Shown here: positions 8,159-16,113 of the stretch, piece after piece
Position numbering within the stretch: the stretch's first letter is position 1
Layout: each line of letters begins with the position of its first letter
Assembly (NCBI GenBank): GCA_030530315.1
Contig: JAUMVG010000008.1
Span: forward strand, 1 to 64,000
Direction of reading: 5' to 3'
DNA: 64,000 nucleotides
Origin: Clostridia bacterium
GTDB taxonomy: Bacteria > Bacillota > Clostridia > Christensenellales > Aristaeellaceae
The notes under the pieces: generated by a model
Database searches by the model: none
Seen by the model: the letters and a program-made list of their open reading frames with translations, nothing else
Told to the model about the DNA's origin: nothing
Program-made: the position numbers and the translations under genes

Positions 8159-8233
8159 TCAGACAGAATAAACCCAGGCACGACGGCAGGCAAAGTGAAG
8201 CATGGCATGATTCCGATTGTAGATCAACATCAT
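8159..8233 (-). CDS. Regulatory leader peptide of ABC exporter operon
   Basis: A 24-codon open frame (starts MMLIYNRNHAML, ends ACRRAWVYSV) with a strong Shine-Dalgarno (GGAGGTG, 7 bases before the ATG at 8233). It lies between a strong promoter and an intrinsic terminator upstream of the ABC exporter genes. This is the layout of ribosome-mediated attenuation known for drug-exporter operons such as bmrBCD of Bacillus subtilis, where slowed translation of the leader lets transcription continue. The peptide is basic and aromatic at its end (Cys-Arg-Arg-Ala-Trp-Val-Tyr). No function of the peptide itself is implied. It is too short for normal gene callers. Confidence 0.75.
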   Translation of the reverse strand: MMLIYNRNHAMLHFACRRAWVYSV

Positions 8234-8280
8234 TTTACACACCTCCGTCGTTTATTTGGGCGCTGCGCCCATCGACAATC

Positions 8281-8310
8281 AGTATAGTGCATGGGGAACG
8301 GGTTTGTCAA
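8281..8310 (-). promoter_or_regulatory. Strong promoter of ABC exporter operon
   Basis: On the minus strand, a perfect TTGACA (8305-8310) and TATACT (8281-8286) are spaced by 18 bases. Downstream, 8258-8270 contains a small GGGCGCAGCGCCC hairpin before the leader peptide ribosome binding site. Confidence 0.85.
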
Positions 8311-8443
8311 TCCATTTTTAAAAGTCAACAGAAACTTCACGCAGGGACGGTCCACAGTGGTAATGAGGGGGTCGGGAACGGTTTTTTAGTGTTGAGAAGT
8401 TTGACGAAATTGTTGCGCAATACGGCCGAATTTAGACTGCCTA

Positions 8444-8472
8444 TTGACAAAATGTGGACATGGGAGTAAAAT
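8444..8472 (+). promoter_or_regulatory. Promoter of secreted hydrolase-like gene
   Basis: TTGACA (8444-8449) and TAAAAT (8467-8472) are separated by 17 bases, 45 bases before the ATG at 8518. Nothing else recognisable lies in 8311-8443. Confidence 0.85.
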
Positions 8473-8517
8473 AGATTCGTAATACTTTAAATGGATCGGC
8501 AACAAGGAGGATATATA

Positions 8518-10122
8518 ATGCGCCTTAAGAAGTGGATCGCCGCACTATTGCTGATATCTGTGCTGGCAAGCACATTGCCGGTGGGACTGGCTTCCAAATA
8601 CAAGAACTACAGCAACGACACCGTGTTCAACATCAACGGCAAGGAAATATATGCCAACCTGGTGGGCAGCGCGGGCTCCGGCAACTGCTGGAAGTGGTCC
8701 CGAAACCTGTATTATATCATCTGGGGCACCCGCTTCAATGAAAAGTTCGAGGGCACCAGCTCGACCGGCTACAACCTGCTGTACCGCCTGAACGACGGCC
8801 AGCGCAAGCTGACGCCGGAGCACCTGAGGGCCTTCGTCACCCGCACCCAGCCCGGCGCGACGATCCGCGTGTGCGGCTGCACCACGGCCTGTCCCCAGTT
8901 CAACAACGACGGACTGAGATGCGGCCACAACGGCCACAGCCTGGTGATCGTCGGCAAGGATGGCAACGGCCTGTATACCATGGACGACACCGGCGCGCAG
9001 CACACCCGCTACTACACCTGGAGCCAGTTCTGCAGCTCCTGGAAGAACTTCCCGTACATCAAGTACATCAAGTGGCCCAACGCGCCGACCATCGCCCCCA
9101 GCGAGATCCCGGAGAGCGCCAACGAGGAGGCCTACAGCGGCACGTTCAGGATCAAGTTCGCGGCGACGGACGGCGTGAGCGTGTACAGCGCGCCCTCCAT
9201 CGGCAATGTCAGCGGCACGTTGAAGTATCCGGCGTCGTTCACGGCCACCAAGAAGACCACCACGACCACCGCCGGCTACTACTGGATCTACGGCACCTCC
9301 AGCACCGGCCTCTCCGGCTGGATCGCCCAGGATGAGGCCAGCGTGGTCGCCTCGAGCAAGTATGTCGATGTTTCCGGCGTGACCCTGGATCAGAAGACAC
9401 TGCGCCTGAACGAGGGCGGCACGGCCAAGCTGACCGCCTCCGTCTCGCCGTCCAACGCCACCGAGAGCGCCATCAATTGGTCCAGCAGCAACGCCTCCGT
9501 GGCCACTGTCAACGACGGCAGCGTCGCGGCGGTCGCGCCGGGCTCCGCGGTGATCACAGCCTCGGCGCTGGACGGCACCGTGAAGGCGACCTGCGCGGTG
9601 TACGTCACCCGCTCCATGACCACCAAGGCCCTGAGCAAGACCGGCAGCAACGGCACCGTGAAGCTGGCTCCCGGCGAGCAGCTGCAGCTGTCGCCGACCT
9701 TCGCCACCAAAAAGGGCTGGGCGGTGAAGAGCGCCAAGTCCTCCAAGAGCAAGGTCGCGTCCGTGGACTCCAACGGTGTCGTGACGGCCAAGGCCGGCGG
9801 CACGGCCACCATCACCGTCAGGACCAAGAACAACAAGAAGGCGACCATCAAGATCAAGGTCGTCGATCCCTACGCGCCGACGAAGATCAAGCTGAACAAA
9901 TCGAAGACCGTGAAGCTGAAGGTGGGCGCGACGCTGCAGCTGTATACCAAGCTGACGCCGTCCACCGCCGTGACGACCCTCGCCTGGGCTTCCTCCAACA
10001 AGAAAGTGGCCACGGTGGACCAGAACGGCAAGGTCGTCGCCCTGAAGAAGGGCACCGCGACCATCGCTGTCAAGACCGCCAACGGCAAGATAGCGAAGGT
10101 CAAGATCAAGGTGGTCAAGTAG
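8518..10122 (+). CDS. Secreted Cys/His hydrolase-like protein with SH3 and Big_2 repeats
   Basis: A 534-residue exported protein. A signal peptide (residues 1 to about 25, KKWIAALLLISVLAS) is followed by a domain of about 160 residues. That domain has a Cys in SGNCWKWS (Cys57) and a His in GHNGHSLVIVG (His140), followed by YTMDD, the arrangement of papain-like NlpC/CHAP or transglutaminase-like hydrolases. An SH3-like domain follows (about 205-275, ending GLSGWIAQDEA). Three Big_2 immunoglobulin-like repeats lie at about 285-363, 370-448 and 453-533, each with the typical VATVD..G.V pattern. The start follows AAGGAGG at 8504-8510. It probably acts at the cell wall or on extracellular peptides. 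The enzymatic assignment is inference; the domain layout is clear. Confidence 0.75.
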   Translation: MRLKKWIAALLLISVLASTLPVGLASKYKNYSNDTVFNINGKEIYANLVGSAGSGNCWKWSRNLYYIIWGTRFNEKFEGTSSTGYNLLYRLNDGQRKLTPEHLRAFVTRTQPGATIRVCGCTTACPQFNNDGLRCGHNGHSLVIVGKDGNGLYTMDDTGAQHTRYYTWSQFCSSWKNFPYIKYIKWPNAPTIAPSEIPESANEEAYSGTFRIKFAATDGVSVYSAPSIGNVSGTLKYPASFTATKKTTTTTAGYYWIYGTSSTGLSGWIAQDEASVVASSKYVDVSGVTLDQKTLRLNEGGTAKLTASVSPSNATESAINWSSSNASVATVNDGSVAAVAPGSAVITASALDGTVKATCAVYVTRSMTTKALSKTGSNGTVKLAPGEQLQLSPTFATKKGWAVKSAKSSKSKVASVDSNGVVTAKAGGTATITVRTKNNKKATIKIKVVDPYAPTKIKLNKSKTVKLKVGATLQLYTKLTPSTAVTTLAWASSNKKVATVDQNGKVVALKKGTATIAVKTANGKIAKVKIKVVK

Positions 10123-10161
10123 GGAGACGTGACGCCCTGAAAAACACCGGACCGTGGAAAC

Positions 10162-10190
10162 TTGAAATGTTAACGTGACCGGGATATAAT
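10162..10190 (+). promoter_or_regulatory. Promoter of second MATE gene leader
   Basis: TTGAAA (10162-10167) and TATAAT (10185-10190), 17-base spacing. The transcript would begin near 10197, leaving a leader of about 180 bases before the MATE gene. Confidence 0.8.
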
Positions 10191-10231
10191 GACAATGGTC
10201 ATCGGAGGGCAAGCTGTCCGAAGGAGAGAGC

Positions 10232-10284
10232 GAGCCGGATAAGATGGCGGGCTGGAATGCCCGCTGCTTGTCCGGCTCTTTGAT
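10232..10284 (+). terminator. Terminator-like hairpin inside MATE leader
   Basis: A long stem (GAGCCGGA..AAG with CTT..TCCGGCTC outside, GCGGGC/GCCCGC inside) is followed by TTTGATTT. It lies between the promoter at 10162-10190 and the MATE start at 10380, so it should either attenuate that gene or end a short RNA. I could not match the 35 bases before it to a known riboswitch class. Confidence 0.6.
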
Positions 10285-10379
10285 TTATTGTAGACGGCGG
10301 GCGACTGTCCCGCAAGCCGTGCGGGGAATGAACGCACGCGGACGAAAAGCGCGCGGCCAGCCCATGAGGAGGAGCACAA

Positions 10380-11753
10380 ATGGAAAAAGACAGCAGAACG
10401 CGGAATTTCACGGAAGGGCGGATACTCTCGCCGCTGGTGCGCTTTGCGCTGCCGGTGCTGGCGGCGCTGTTCCTGCAGGCGATGTACGGCGCGGTGGACC
10501 TGCTGGTGGTGGGTCGGTTCGGCAGCGCTGCGGATGTCTCCGCGGTCTCGACGGGCTCGCAGATCATGATGACGCTGACCAACCTGGTCTCCAGCTTCGC
10601 CATGGGGGCGACGATCCTGCTGGGGCAGCAGATCGGCGAGGGGAACGCCGAGAAGGGCGGCCAGACCATTGGCGCCTGCGTGACGCTGTTCGGCTGCATC
10701 GGCCTGGTCCTGACGGCGCTGATCGTCCCAGGGGCCAGCGCCCTGTCCCGCGTCATGCACGCCCCGGAGGAGGCCTTCGACCTGACCTCGACCTACGTGC
10801 GTGTCTGCGGCGCAGGGACGCTGGTGATCATCGCCTACAACCTGATCGGCAGCGTGTTCCGGGGCATCGGCGATTCCCGGACGCCGCTGGTCACGGTGGC
10901 CATCGCCTGCGTCTTCAACATCGCCGGAGACCTGCTGCTGGTGGCGGTGCTGCACATGGGCGCGCTGGGCGCGGCCCTCGCCACCGTCGCCGCCCAGGGA
11001 GTCAGCGTGGCGGTCTCCCTGGCGCTGATGCGCAGGCGACAGCTGCCCTTCACCCTCAGGCGGGAGGATGTCCGCTTCAACGGCACGCTGATCGGCAGGA
11101 TCACCCGGCTGGGACTGCCCATCGCCCTCCAGGACCTGCTGGTGGGATTGTCGTTCCTGATCATTCAGGCCATCGTGAACGCGCTGGGGCTGATCCCCTC
11201 CGCAGGCGTCGGCGTGGCCGAGAAGGTATGCGCCTTCATCATGCTGGTGCCCTCGGCGTTCATGCAGGCCATGTCCGCCTTCGTGGCCCAGAACGCCGGC
11301 GCGGGCCGATATGACCGGGCGGAGAAGGCCCTGCTCTGCGGCATCGGGCTCTCCCTGGCCTTTGGCATTGTAATGGCCTACCTGGCCTTTTTCCGGGGAG
11401 AGCTGCTGGCGGGCCTGTTCTCAAAGGACGGCGACGTGATCGCCGCCGCGGCGGACTACCTGAAGGCCTACGGCATCGACTGCATGCTGACGCCCATTTT
11501 CTTCTGCTTCATCGGATACTACAACGGCATCGGCATGACCCGCTTCGTGATGCTCCAGGGCATCGTCAGCGCCTTCTGCGTGCGCGTGCCCGTCTCCTGG
11601 CTGATGAGCCGCCAGAGGCCGGCGTCCCTGTTCCGCATCGGGCTGGCGACGCCCTGCTCTTCGACGCTGCAGATCGTGCTGTGCCTCGCCTTCATGGCAT
11701 ATGTGAAGAAGCGCGTGATGCCTGAGCGCCAGGGGATGAGCGGCGTTATTTGA
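10380..11753 (+). CDS. MATE family efflux transporter
   Basis: A 457-residue MATE antiporter with about 12 membrane helices. It opens with GRILSPLVRFALPVLAALFL and has the family features AVDLLVVGRFG (helix 2) and NIAGDLLLVAVLHMGALGAA in the middle. It should export organic cations or drugs with Na+ or H+ exchange. It begins at ATG 10380 after GAGGAGGAG. It is behind its own promoter and a terminator-like leader hairpin, so expression is likely regulated by attenuation. It is only loosely similar to the MATE gene at 727-2106, so the two are probably old paralogs, not a recent duplication. Confidence 0.92.
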   Translation: MEKDSRTRNFTEGRILSPLVRFALPVLAALFLQAMYGAVDLLVVGRFGSAADVSAVSTGSQIMMTLTNLVSSFAMGATILLGQQIGEGNAEKGGQTIGACVTLFGCIGLVLTALIVPGASALSRVMHAPEEAFDLTSTYVRVCGAGTLVIIAYNLIGSVFRGIGDSRTPLVTVAIACVFNIAGDLLLVAVLHMGALGAALATVAAQGVSVAVSLALMRRRQLPFTLRREDVRFNGTLIGRITRLGLPIALQDLLVGLSFLIIQAIVNALGLIPSAGVGVAEKVCAFIMLVPSAFMQAMSAFVAQNAGAGRYDRAEKALLCGIGLSLAFGIVMAYLAFFRGELLAGLFSKDGDVIAAAADYLKAYGIDCMLTPIFFCFIGYYNGIGMTRFVMLQGIVSAFCVRVPVSWLMSRQRPASLFRIGLATPCSSTLQIVLCLAFMAYVKKRVMPERQGMSGVI

Positions 11754-11888
11754 TAAAGCGTTAACACTTTAGTCATCGACTTTCCACATCTGGATAGTAA
11801 ACTGTAGGTTAGGAAGGTGGAAAGAATGGACGCCTTCCGGCGCCGACAGGGTCCGGCGTCCTGAATACAAACCAAAGGGGTGAATGAT

Positions 11889-12746
11889 ATGTTCTGCCCG
11901 AATTGTGGAACACAGCTTGGCGTCGGAGTCAACTTCTGCCCGAACTGCGGCACCAGAGTAGCCGCCGTCACGCCGGTGGTCAAGGCGAGCGTGGTCCAGG
12001 GAAATATGGTCATGCTGATGGGTCTGGGCGATTGCAGGCGCACCACAGCGGCGGCTCTGCTGCAGCAGATCTGCGGCTACGGCGCCGACGAAGCGCTGCT
12101 GATCGTCGACAATACGCCCATCACCATCGCCCGGGAGCTGAGCGAGGCCCAGGCGCGGTTCCTGGCCCAGGCGCTGGCGGAGTACGGGCTTGAGGTCTCC
12201 GTCTATGACGGCGACGGCTGGCGCGACTGGGAGTCCGCCAACACCTCCGTGTGGGATTCCGCGGGCTCGCTGATCACGGGCGTCGCCGCGGCCCTGGGTC
12301 TGATCAGCGTCAACAACCGGATCACCCGGGACATGATGCACCGCATGGACTATCCCTATCGCTATTCCGGGGCCCGTCCGCCGGTGTACCGCCTGAACAA
12401 CACGCTGCGCACAGCGCCCAGGCGCGTCGCGCCTGCTTCCGTCCGTCCGCCGGTGCACCACGCGCCGCCGCCGCCCGTGCGTCCCACGCCCACTCCGGTG
12501 AGGCCGGCTCCCGCACCGGTGCGTCCCGCGCCAGCCCCGGCGAGGCCGGCGCCCGTCAGACCTGCGCCCGCTCCCGCCCGTCCGGCTCCGGCGCCCGTGC
12601 GGCCTGCGCCAGCGCCGAATCCCCAGGCGAGACCTGCGCCCGGCGGCGCAAGGCCCGCGCCCGGCGGACGTCCCGGCGGCGTTCCCGGAGGAGCGCCCGG
12701 TGGAAACGGCAGGCCCGGCGGCGCCGGAAGGAACGGCGGGAGGTAA
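11889..12746 (+). CDS. Zinc-ribbon protein with L7/L12-like domain and Pro/Ala tail
   Basis: A 285-residue protein I cannot assign to a studied family. It begins with a double zinc ribbon (CPNCGTQLG..FCPNCGTRV, residues 3-24). A domain at about 38-105 has the pattern of the ribosomal L7/L12 C-terminal fold (basic residues in GDCRRTTAAALLQQI, then EALLIVDNTPITIA and AQALAEYGLEVSVYDG). The last 100 or so residues are low complexity: repeated RPAPAPV units and then Gly/Pro/Arg/Asn. No membrane segment is evident. ATG 11889 was preferred over the in-frame GTG 11880 because AAAGGGG lies about 7 bases before it. The tail may be a flexible or wall-spanning linker. Confidence 0.7.
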   Translation: MFCPNCGTQLGVGVNFCPNCGTRVAAVTPVVKASVVQGNMVMLMGLGDCRRTTAAALLQQICGYGADEALLIVDNTPITIARELSEAQARFLAQALAEYGLEVSVYDGDGWRDWESANTSVWDSAGSLITGVAAALGLISVNNRITRDMMHRMDYPYRYSGARPPVYRLNNTLRTAPRRVAPASVRPPVHHAPPPPVRPTPTPVRPAPAPVRPAPAPARPAPVRPAPAPARPAPAPVRPAPAPNPQARPAPGGARPAPGGRPGGVPGGAPGGNGRPGGAGRNGGR

Positions 12747-12777
12747 TACCCTCTCTTTCATAAGCCCAAGGAAACAA

Positions 12778-12846
12778 AAGATTCTTCACTTCGTTCAGAA
12801 TGACTGCTTTTGGAACGTGGCCATTCTGAGCGGAGCGAAGAATCTT
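12778..12846. repeat. Inverted pair of dispersed ATTCTGAGC-type repeats
   Basis: AAGATTCTTCACTTCGTTCAGAATGA (12778-12803, variant) and its inverted partner at 12822-12846 form a hairpin. The same repeat family (core TCATCCTGAGCG..GCGAAGGATCT) recurs at 25213-25362 and 29334-29361. It lies between convergent genes and could act as a terminator. Confidence 0.65.
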
Positions 12847-12893
12847 GTGTTTTGTATGGAATCTTTACGGGTTTGTCGCCATGGAAAGCGGCG

Positions 12894-14117
12894 TCAGAAC
12901 GCCCAGTTGCCGTCGCGGAACACGGGCACGGTCTCGCCGCCGCGGGTTACGGCGTCGATGCGCATGTCCGCGGTGCCGATCATGAAGTCCACGTGCATCA
13001 TGGATTCGTTGATTCCCAGGGCGCGGCACTCCTCGAGGGTCTTGTGCTCGAAGTCCACGATGGTGTCGGCGAAGCCCGCGCCCAGCGCCAGGTGGCAGGC
13101 GGCGTTCTCGTCGAACAGCGTGTTGTAGAACAGCAGGCCGCTGTTCTGGATGGGGGAATCGTAGGGCACCAAGGCGCACTCGCCCAGGTAGGCGCTGCCC
13201 TCGTCCATGGTGATGATGTGGGTCAGCGCTTCGTTGTTCACCTCCGCGTGCCATTCCACGGCCTTGCCGCCCTCAAAGCGGATCCAGAAGCCGTCGATCA
13301 GCTGGCCGTCCCAGCTCAGCGGCTTGGAGGCGTGGACGATGCCCTCGGCCTGGCCGCGCATGGGGGAGATGAAGCACTCCTCGGTGGGAATGTTGGGGTT
13401 GAAGAAGACGCCCTGCAGGCTGGTGTCCCCGCCGCCCTTGAACTGGGCCTCGGGGATCATGCCCACGGCGAAGTCGGTGCCGTTGGAGGCGGTGTAGTGC
13501 AGCCTCTCGATGCCCAGGCCGTTCAGCCAGGCGCAGCGGGCGGCGAGGTCGGCGTTGTGGGCCTCCCAGGCGGCCACGGGATCGTCGGACACGCGGCTGG
13601 TGGCCAGGATGGCCTCCCACAGCTTCTCGATGGCCTGGTGGCGGCTGAGGGTGGGGAAGAGCTTTTTGGCCCACGCCGCGCCGGGCACGGCGGCGATGCA
13701 CCACTGGTACTTGTTCTCCATCTGGTCGCGGTAGCCCTTGATCAGCGGATAGCGGCGCTGCTGGGACTTGGCCAGCTTGGCCTGGTTGATGCCCTTCAGG
13801 CCGTCGGGGTCGTCGGAATCCAGGTAGATGCGGCAGGGCAGCTTGTCCACGTAGTGCTTCCAGCGGGCCTCCTGGTAGTCGGTCAGCTCGGAGAGCGTGG
13901 CGAGGGACTGATGGCGCACGTGCAGCTTCTGCAGCGGCTGGTAGTCCCAGTCCACGACCACCCGGGACGCGCCGAGGCGATAGCACTCCTCGACCACCAT
14001 CTTCACGAATTCGGGCTGGTCCAGTCCGGCGACGATGAAGACCTCCTGGCCCTTCTGTACGTTCACGCCCGTTTGGGCGATCAGCCTGGCATAGCTGCGC
14101 AACACGGTCTTTTTCAT
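12894..14117 (-). CDS. pepS: M29 family aminopeptidase
   Basis: A 407-residue cytoplasmic metallo-aminopeptidase of the M29 family (PepS/AmpS/AmpT type), which removes N-terminal residues from peptides with two bound metal ions. Supporting motifs are NGTDFAVGM near 230, the metal-binding region NIPTEECFISPMRG near 260, YLGECALVPYDSPI near 330, and the C-terminal His and Asp in MMHVDFMIG. Length and order match the family. It starts at ATG 14117 after a GGAGG box. It is divergent from the DUF2284 gene and appears monocistronic. Confidence 0.92.
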   Translation of the reverse strand: MKKTVLRSYARLIAQTGVNVQKGQEVFIVAGLDQPEFVKMVVEECYRLGASRVVVDWDYQPLQKLHVRHQSLATLSELTDYQEARWKHYVDKLPCRIYLDSDDPDGLKGINQAKLAKSQQRRYPLIKGYRDQMENKYQWCIAAVPGAAWAKKLFPTLSRHQAIEKLWEAILATSRVSDDPVAAWEAHNADLAARCAWLNGLGIERLHYTASNGTDFAVGMIPEAQFKGGGDTSLQGVFFNPNIPTEECFISPMRGQAEGIVHASKPLSWDGQLIDGFWIRFEGGKAVEWHAEVNNEALTHIITMDEGSAYLGECALVPYDSPIQNSGLLFYNTLFDENAACHLALGAGFADTIVDFEHKTLEECRALGINESMMHVDFMIGTADMRIDAVTRGGETVPVFRDGNWAF

Positions 14118-14306
14118 TGTTTGGTCCTCCGTTCAACGTCCGGGCCGCGCCATGCGCCGCGCCCGGGTATTGCCATAAACATAGCCCAACGCGCGGGGAC
14201 GCGCCACCGCCGGGACACTATAGGATGTTTAAATGATTGTAAACAGCGGCGGTGGACAGCGGCGGGGCATTGTGGTATAATGGTTGGGCAAATCAGGAGG
14301 ACGCTT

Positions 14307-14840
14307 ATGGACAGGCAGAAACTCGAGGCACAGCTGGCGGAGCTGCCGCTGTACGTGTACGACTTTATCGATACCAAGGAGCTGGTGTTTTCCCCGCGGG
14401 TGCGCTATATCTGCGAGACGGAGTGCCCGATGTATGGCACCAACTGGGCGTGTCCGCCCGCCGTGGGCACGCTGGAGGAGTGCCGCGAGCGCGTGATGCG
14501 GTTCTCCGAGGGACTGATGATCGCCACCATCACGGAGGTCAGCGACATCGCCAACATCCAGGAGACGTTGGATACCCGCGCGCCCCACGAGGAGATCACC
14601 CGACAGGTGCTGGAGATGGTGCGCCAGCAGGCCGAGGAGACGCTGGTGCTCTCCACCGAATCCTGCACCCATTGCGAGCACTGCACCTATCCAAACGCGC
14701 CCTGCCGGTTCCCCCAGCGGATGTTCCCCTGCGTGGAGAGCCACTGCATACTGGTCACGGACCTGGCGGAAAAGCGGGGCATCGACTTCATGGCGGGGGG
14801 CAACATCGTCACCTGGTTCTCGCTGATCCTCTACAAGTGA
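14307..14840 (+). CDS. DUF2284 family metal-binding protein
   Basis: A 177-residue protein of the DUF2284 family, predicted to bind metal through conserved cysteines; the biochemical role is unknown. Clusters visible here are CETECPMYGTNWACPP near residues 36-53 and the later CTHCEHCTYP..APCRFP..MFPCVESHC. The frame is open far upstream, but ATG 14307 follows AGGAGG and an extended -10 element (TGGTATAAT, 14273-14281), so the short form is right. Followed by the tRNA-Val gene, which has its own promoter. Confidence 0.85.
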   Translation: MDRQKLEAQLAELPLYVYDFIDTKELVFSPRVRYICETECPMYGTNWACPPAVGTLEECRERVMRFSEGLMIATITEVSDIANIQETLDTRAPHEEITRQVLEMVRQQAEETLVLSTESCTHCEHCTYPNAPCRFPQRMFPCVESHCILVTDLAEKRGIDFMAGGNIVTWFSLILYK

Positions 14841-14909
14841 CGCGGCACCTGTGTATTGTTAATAAAATGCGCAGACCGGGATAAAATGCTTGAAAGTTGT
14901 CCGCAAGGC

Positions 14910-14938
14910 TTGACAATGCCCGGGTTGGGTGCTATAAT
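14910..14938 (+). promoter_or_regulatory. tRNA-Val promoter
   Basis: TTGACA (14910-14915) and TATAAT (14933-14938) with a 17-base spacer end 12 bases before the mature tRNA start: a consensus sigma-A promoter. Confidence 0.9.
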
Positions 14939-14950
14939 ATCACTTGTTTC

Positions 14951-15027
14951 GGGGTTATAGCTCAGTTGGTTAGAGCGTTACGTTGACATCGTAAAGGTCG
15001 ATGGTTCGAGCCCATTTAACCCCACCA
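14951..15027 (+). tRNA. tRNA-Val (GAC)
   Basis: A 77-base cloverleaf with encoded CCA. The acceptor stem is GGGGTTA/TAACCCC, the D-loop region AGCTCAGTTGGTTAGAGC, and the anticodon stem TTACG/CGTAA around loop TTGACAT gives anticodon GAC. The T-arm carries TTCGAGC. It stands alone with its own promoter and terminator. Confidence 0.95.
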
Positions 15028-15029
15028 AG

Positions 15030-15062
15030 CAGGCTGTCCTAAGCGGGATGGCCTGTTTTTTT
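15030..15062 (+). terminator. Terminator after tRNA-Val
   Basis: The CAGGC..GCCTG stem, with an inner TCC/GGA pairing, is followed by seven T, three bases after the tRNA CCA end. Confidence 0.8.
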
Positions 15063-15180
15063 GCATGTATACAAGTGCCTCGTGATGGGATTCTGTTTAT
15101 AGGTATAAGTGAAGCCGGGATCCGCCGGGGCGACTGACCGTCGCCCGTGGATGCCCGGCTTCGGAATGCGGCGCGCCTGC

Positions 15181-16113
15181 TCAGCGCCTGCCGAGGGGGT
15201 ACTTGACAAGCACGTGCTTTTCAAGGCGTCCCTTCTGCCTTTCAATCTCCGCCTTCAGCTGCTTCATGTCATCGCTGGCCGAATGTTCGTCGTAGAGCAT
15301 GGCGATCAGCGCGTCCTGCTTGCCGATCAGGTCGGCGCGTATCAGATAGGCGGGCTCAAGCCGATCCGCGACCTTGTCCTTCTGCGCCTCAAAGCGCCTC
15401 TCCGCTTCCTTCTGCATGCGCTCTGCCTCGGCCTTCACCGCCGCTATTCTGGCCTGCACGCGCTCGGTCCTGTAGACCACCTCAGGATAGGCGTCGGAGA
15501 ATCGACGGTAGAAGTAAGACCTGTTGGTCAACAGTTGCCGCACTTCCTTGCTGATCTCCTCGGTATTGTCCGCTTCGCTGCTGTCCACGCCGACCTTGAC
15601 CAGCTTCAGGACGAAGTAGGAGATGACGTAGTCGGCGGCAAGAACCGCCAGCAGAACCAGGGCGGTCGCCTTCCTGACGTTGATCGGAACGCGGTCGAGG
15701 GCATTGAAGAGAAACGGATTCACGATGTGGATGATCGCCACGCCCGCCAGGCCGAACAGGACCAGATTGCCGATCCAGACCCGCCCGTGCAGGTTCATGG
15801 GCTTCTGGCTGTAATCCCACCACCGGGCGTGGAAGATCTTTTCAAGCACAAAGCTGGTCAGGTATTCCACAATGCCGCAGATCACGAGGGACAGGGCAAA
15901 CGTCATCACGATGCCGGACTCCACGCTGGCGAGATTCCCCACGACCACGGTGATCAGAATCACGCCGAAGCCATAGATCGGCAGTATCGGCCCCGTCAAA
16001 AAGCCGCGGTTGATGAAGCGGTGGAACTGCCGGTATTTGAGTATGACCTCCATGCACCAGCCGGCAAGGCCAAAGATAAAAAACTGCAAAATGATATTGA
16101 TCCAATACGCCAT
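15181..16113 (-). CDS. CmpB-type putative ABC transporter permease family membrane protein
   Basis: A 310-residue membrane protein of the ABC_trans_CmpB family, common in Clostridia and of unknown function. The family pattern is clear at the N-terminus: GLAGWCMEV (residues 15-23) and NRGFLTGPILPIYGFG (about 35-50). Six or so hydrophobic segments fill the first 190 residues. The last 120 are charged, coiled-coil-like cytoplasmic sequence (RTERVQARIAAVKAEAERMQ). Despite the family name, no ATPase gene is nearby. The start at ATG 16113 has a modest GAAAGG box. It is convergent with the tRNA gene. Confidence 0.8.
   Translation of the reverse strand: MAYWINIILQFFIFGLAGWCMEVILKYRQFHRFINRGFLTGPILPIYGFGVILITVVVGNLASVESGIVMTFALSLVICGIVEYLTSFVLEKIFHARWWDYSQKPMNLHGRVWIGNLVLFGLAGVAIIHIVNPFLFNALDRVPINVRKATALVLLAVLAADYVISYFVLKLVKVGVDSSEADNTEEISKEVRQLLTNRSYFYRRFSDAYPEVVYRTERVQARIAAVKAEAERMQKEAERRFEAQKDKVADRLEPAYLIRADLIGKQDALIAMLYDEHSASDDMKQLKAEIERQKGRLEKHVLVKYPLGRR

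Noticed and set aside
8287..8469. 60-codon plus-strand frame before the secreted protein
   Set aside because: It overlaps the promoters on both strands and has no ribosome binding site.
11826..11864. 12-codon frame MDAFRRRQGPAS before the zinc-ribbon gene
   Set aside because: It has a GGAAGG-like box but overlaps a hairpin and has no terminator or attenuation layout, so I could not call it a leader peptide.
12810..14306. Upstream extension of the DUF2284 frame through the aminopeptidase region
   Set aside because: The frame is open by chance; a promoter -10 and AGGAGG box directly before ATG 14307 show the real start.
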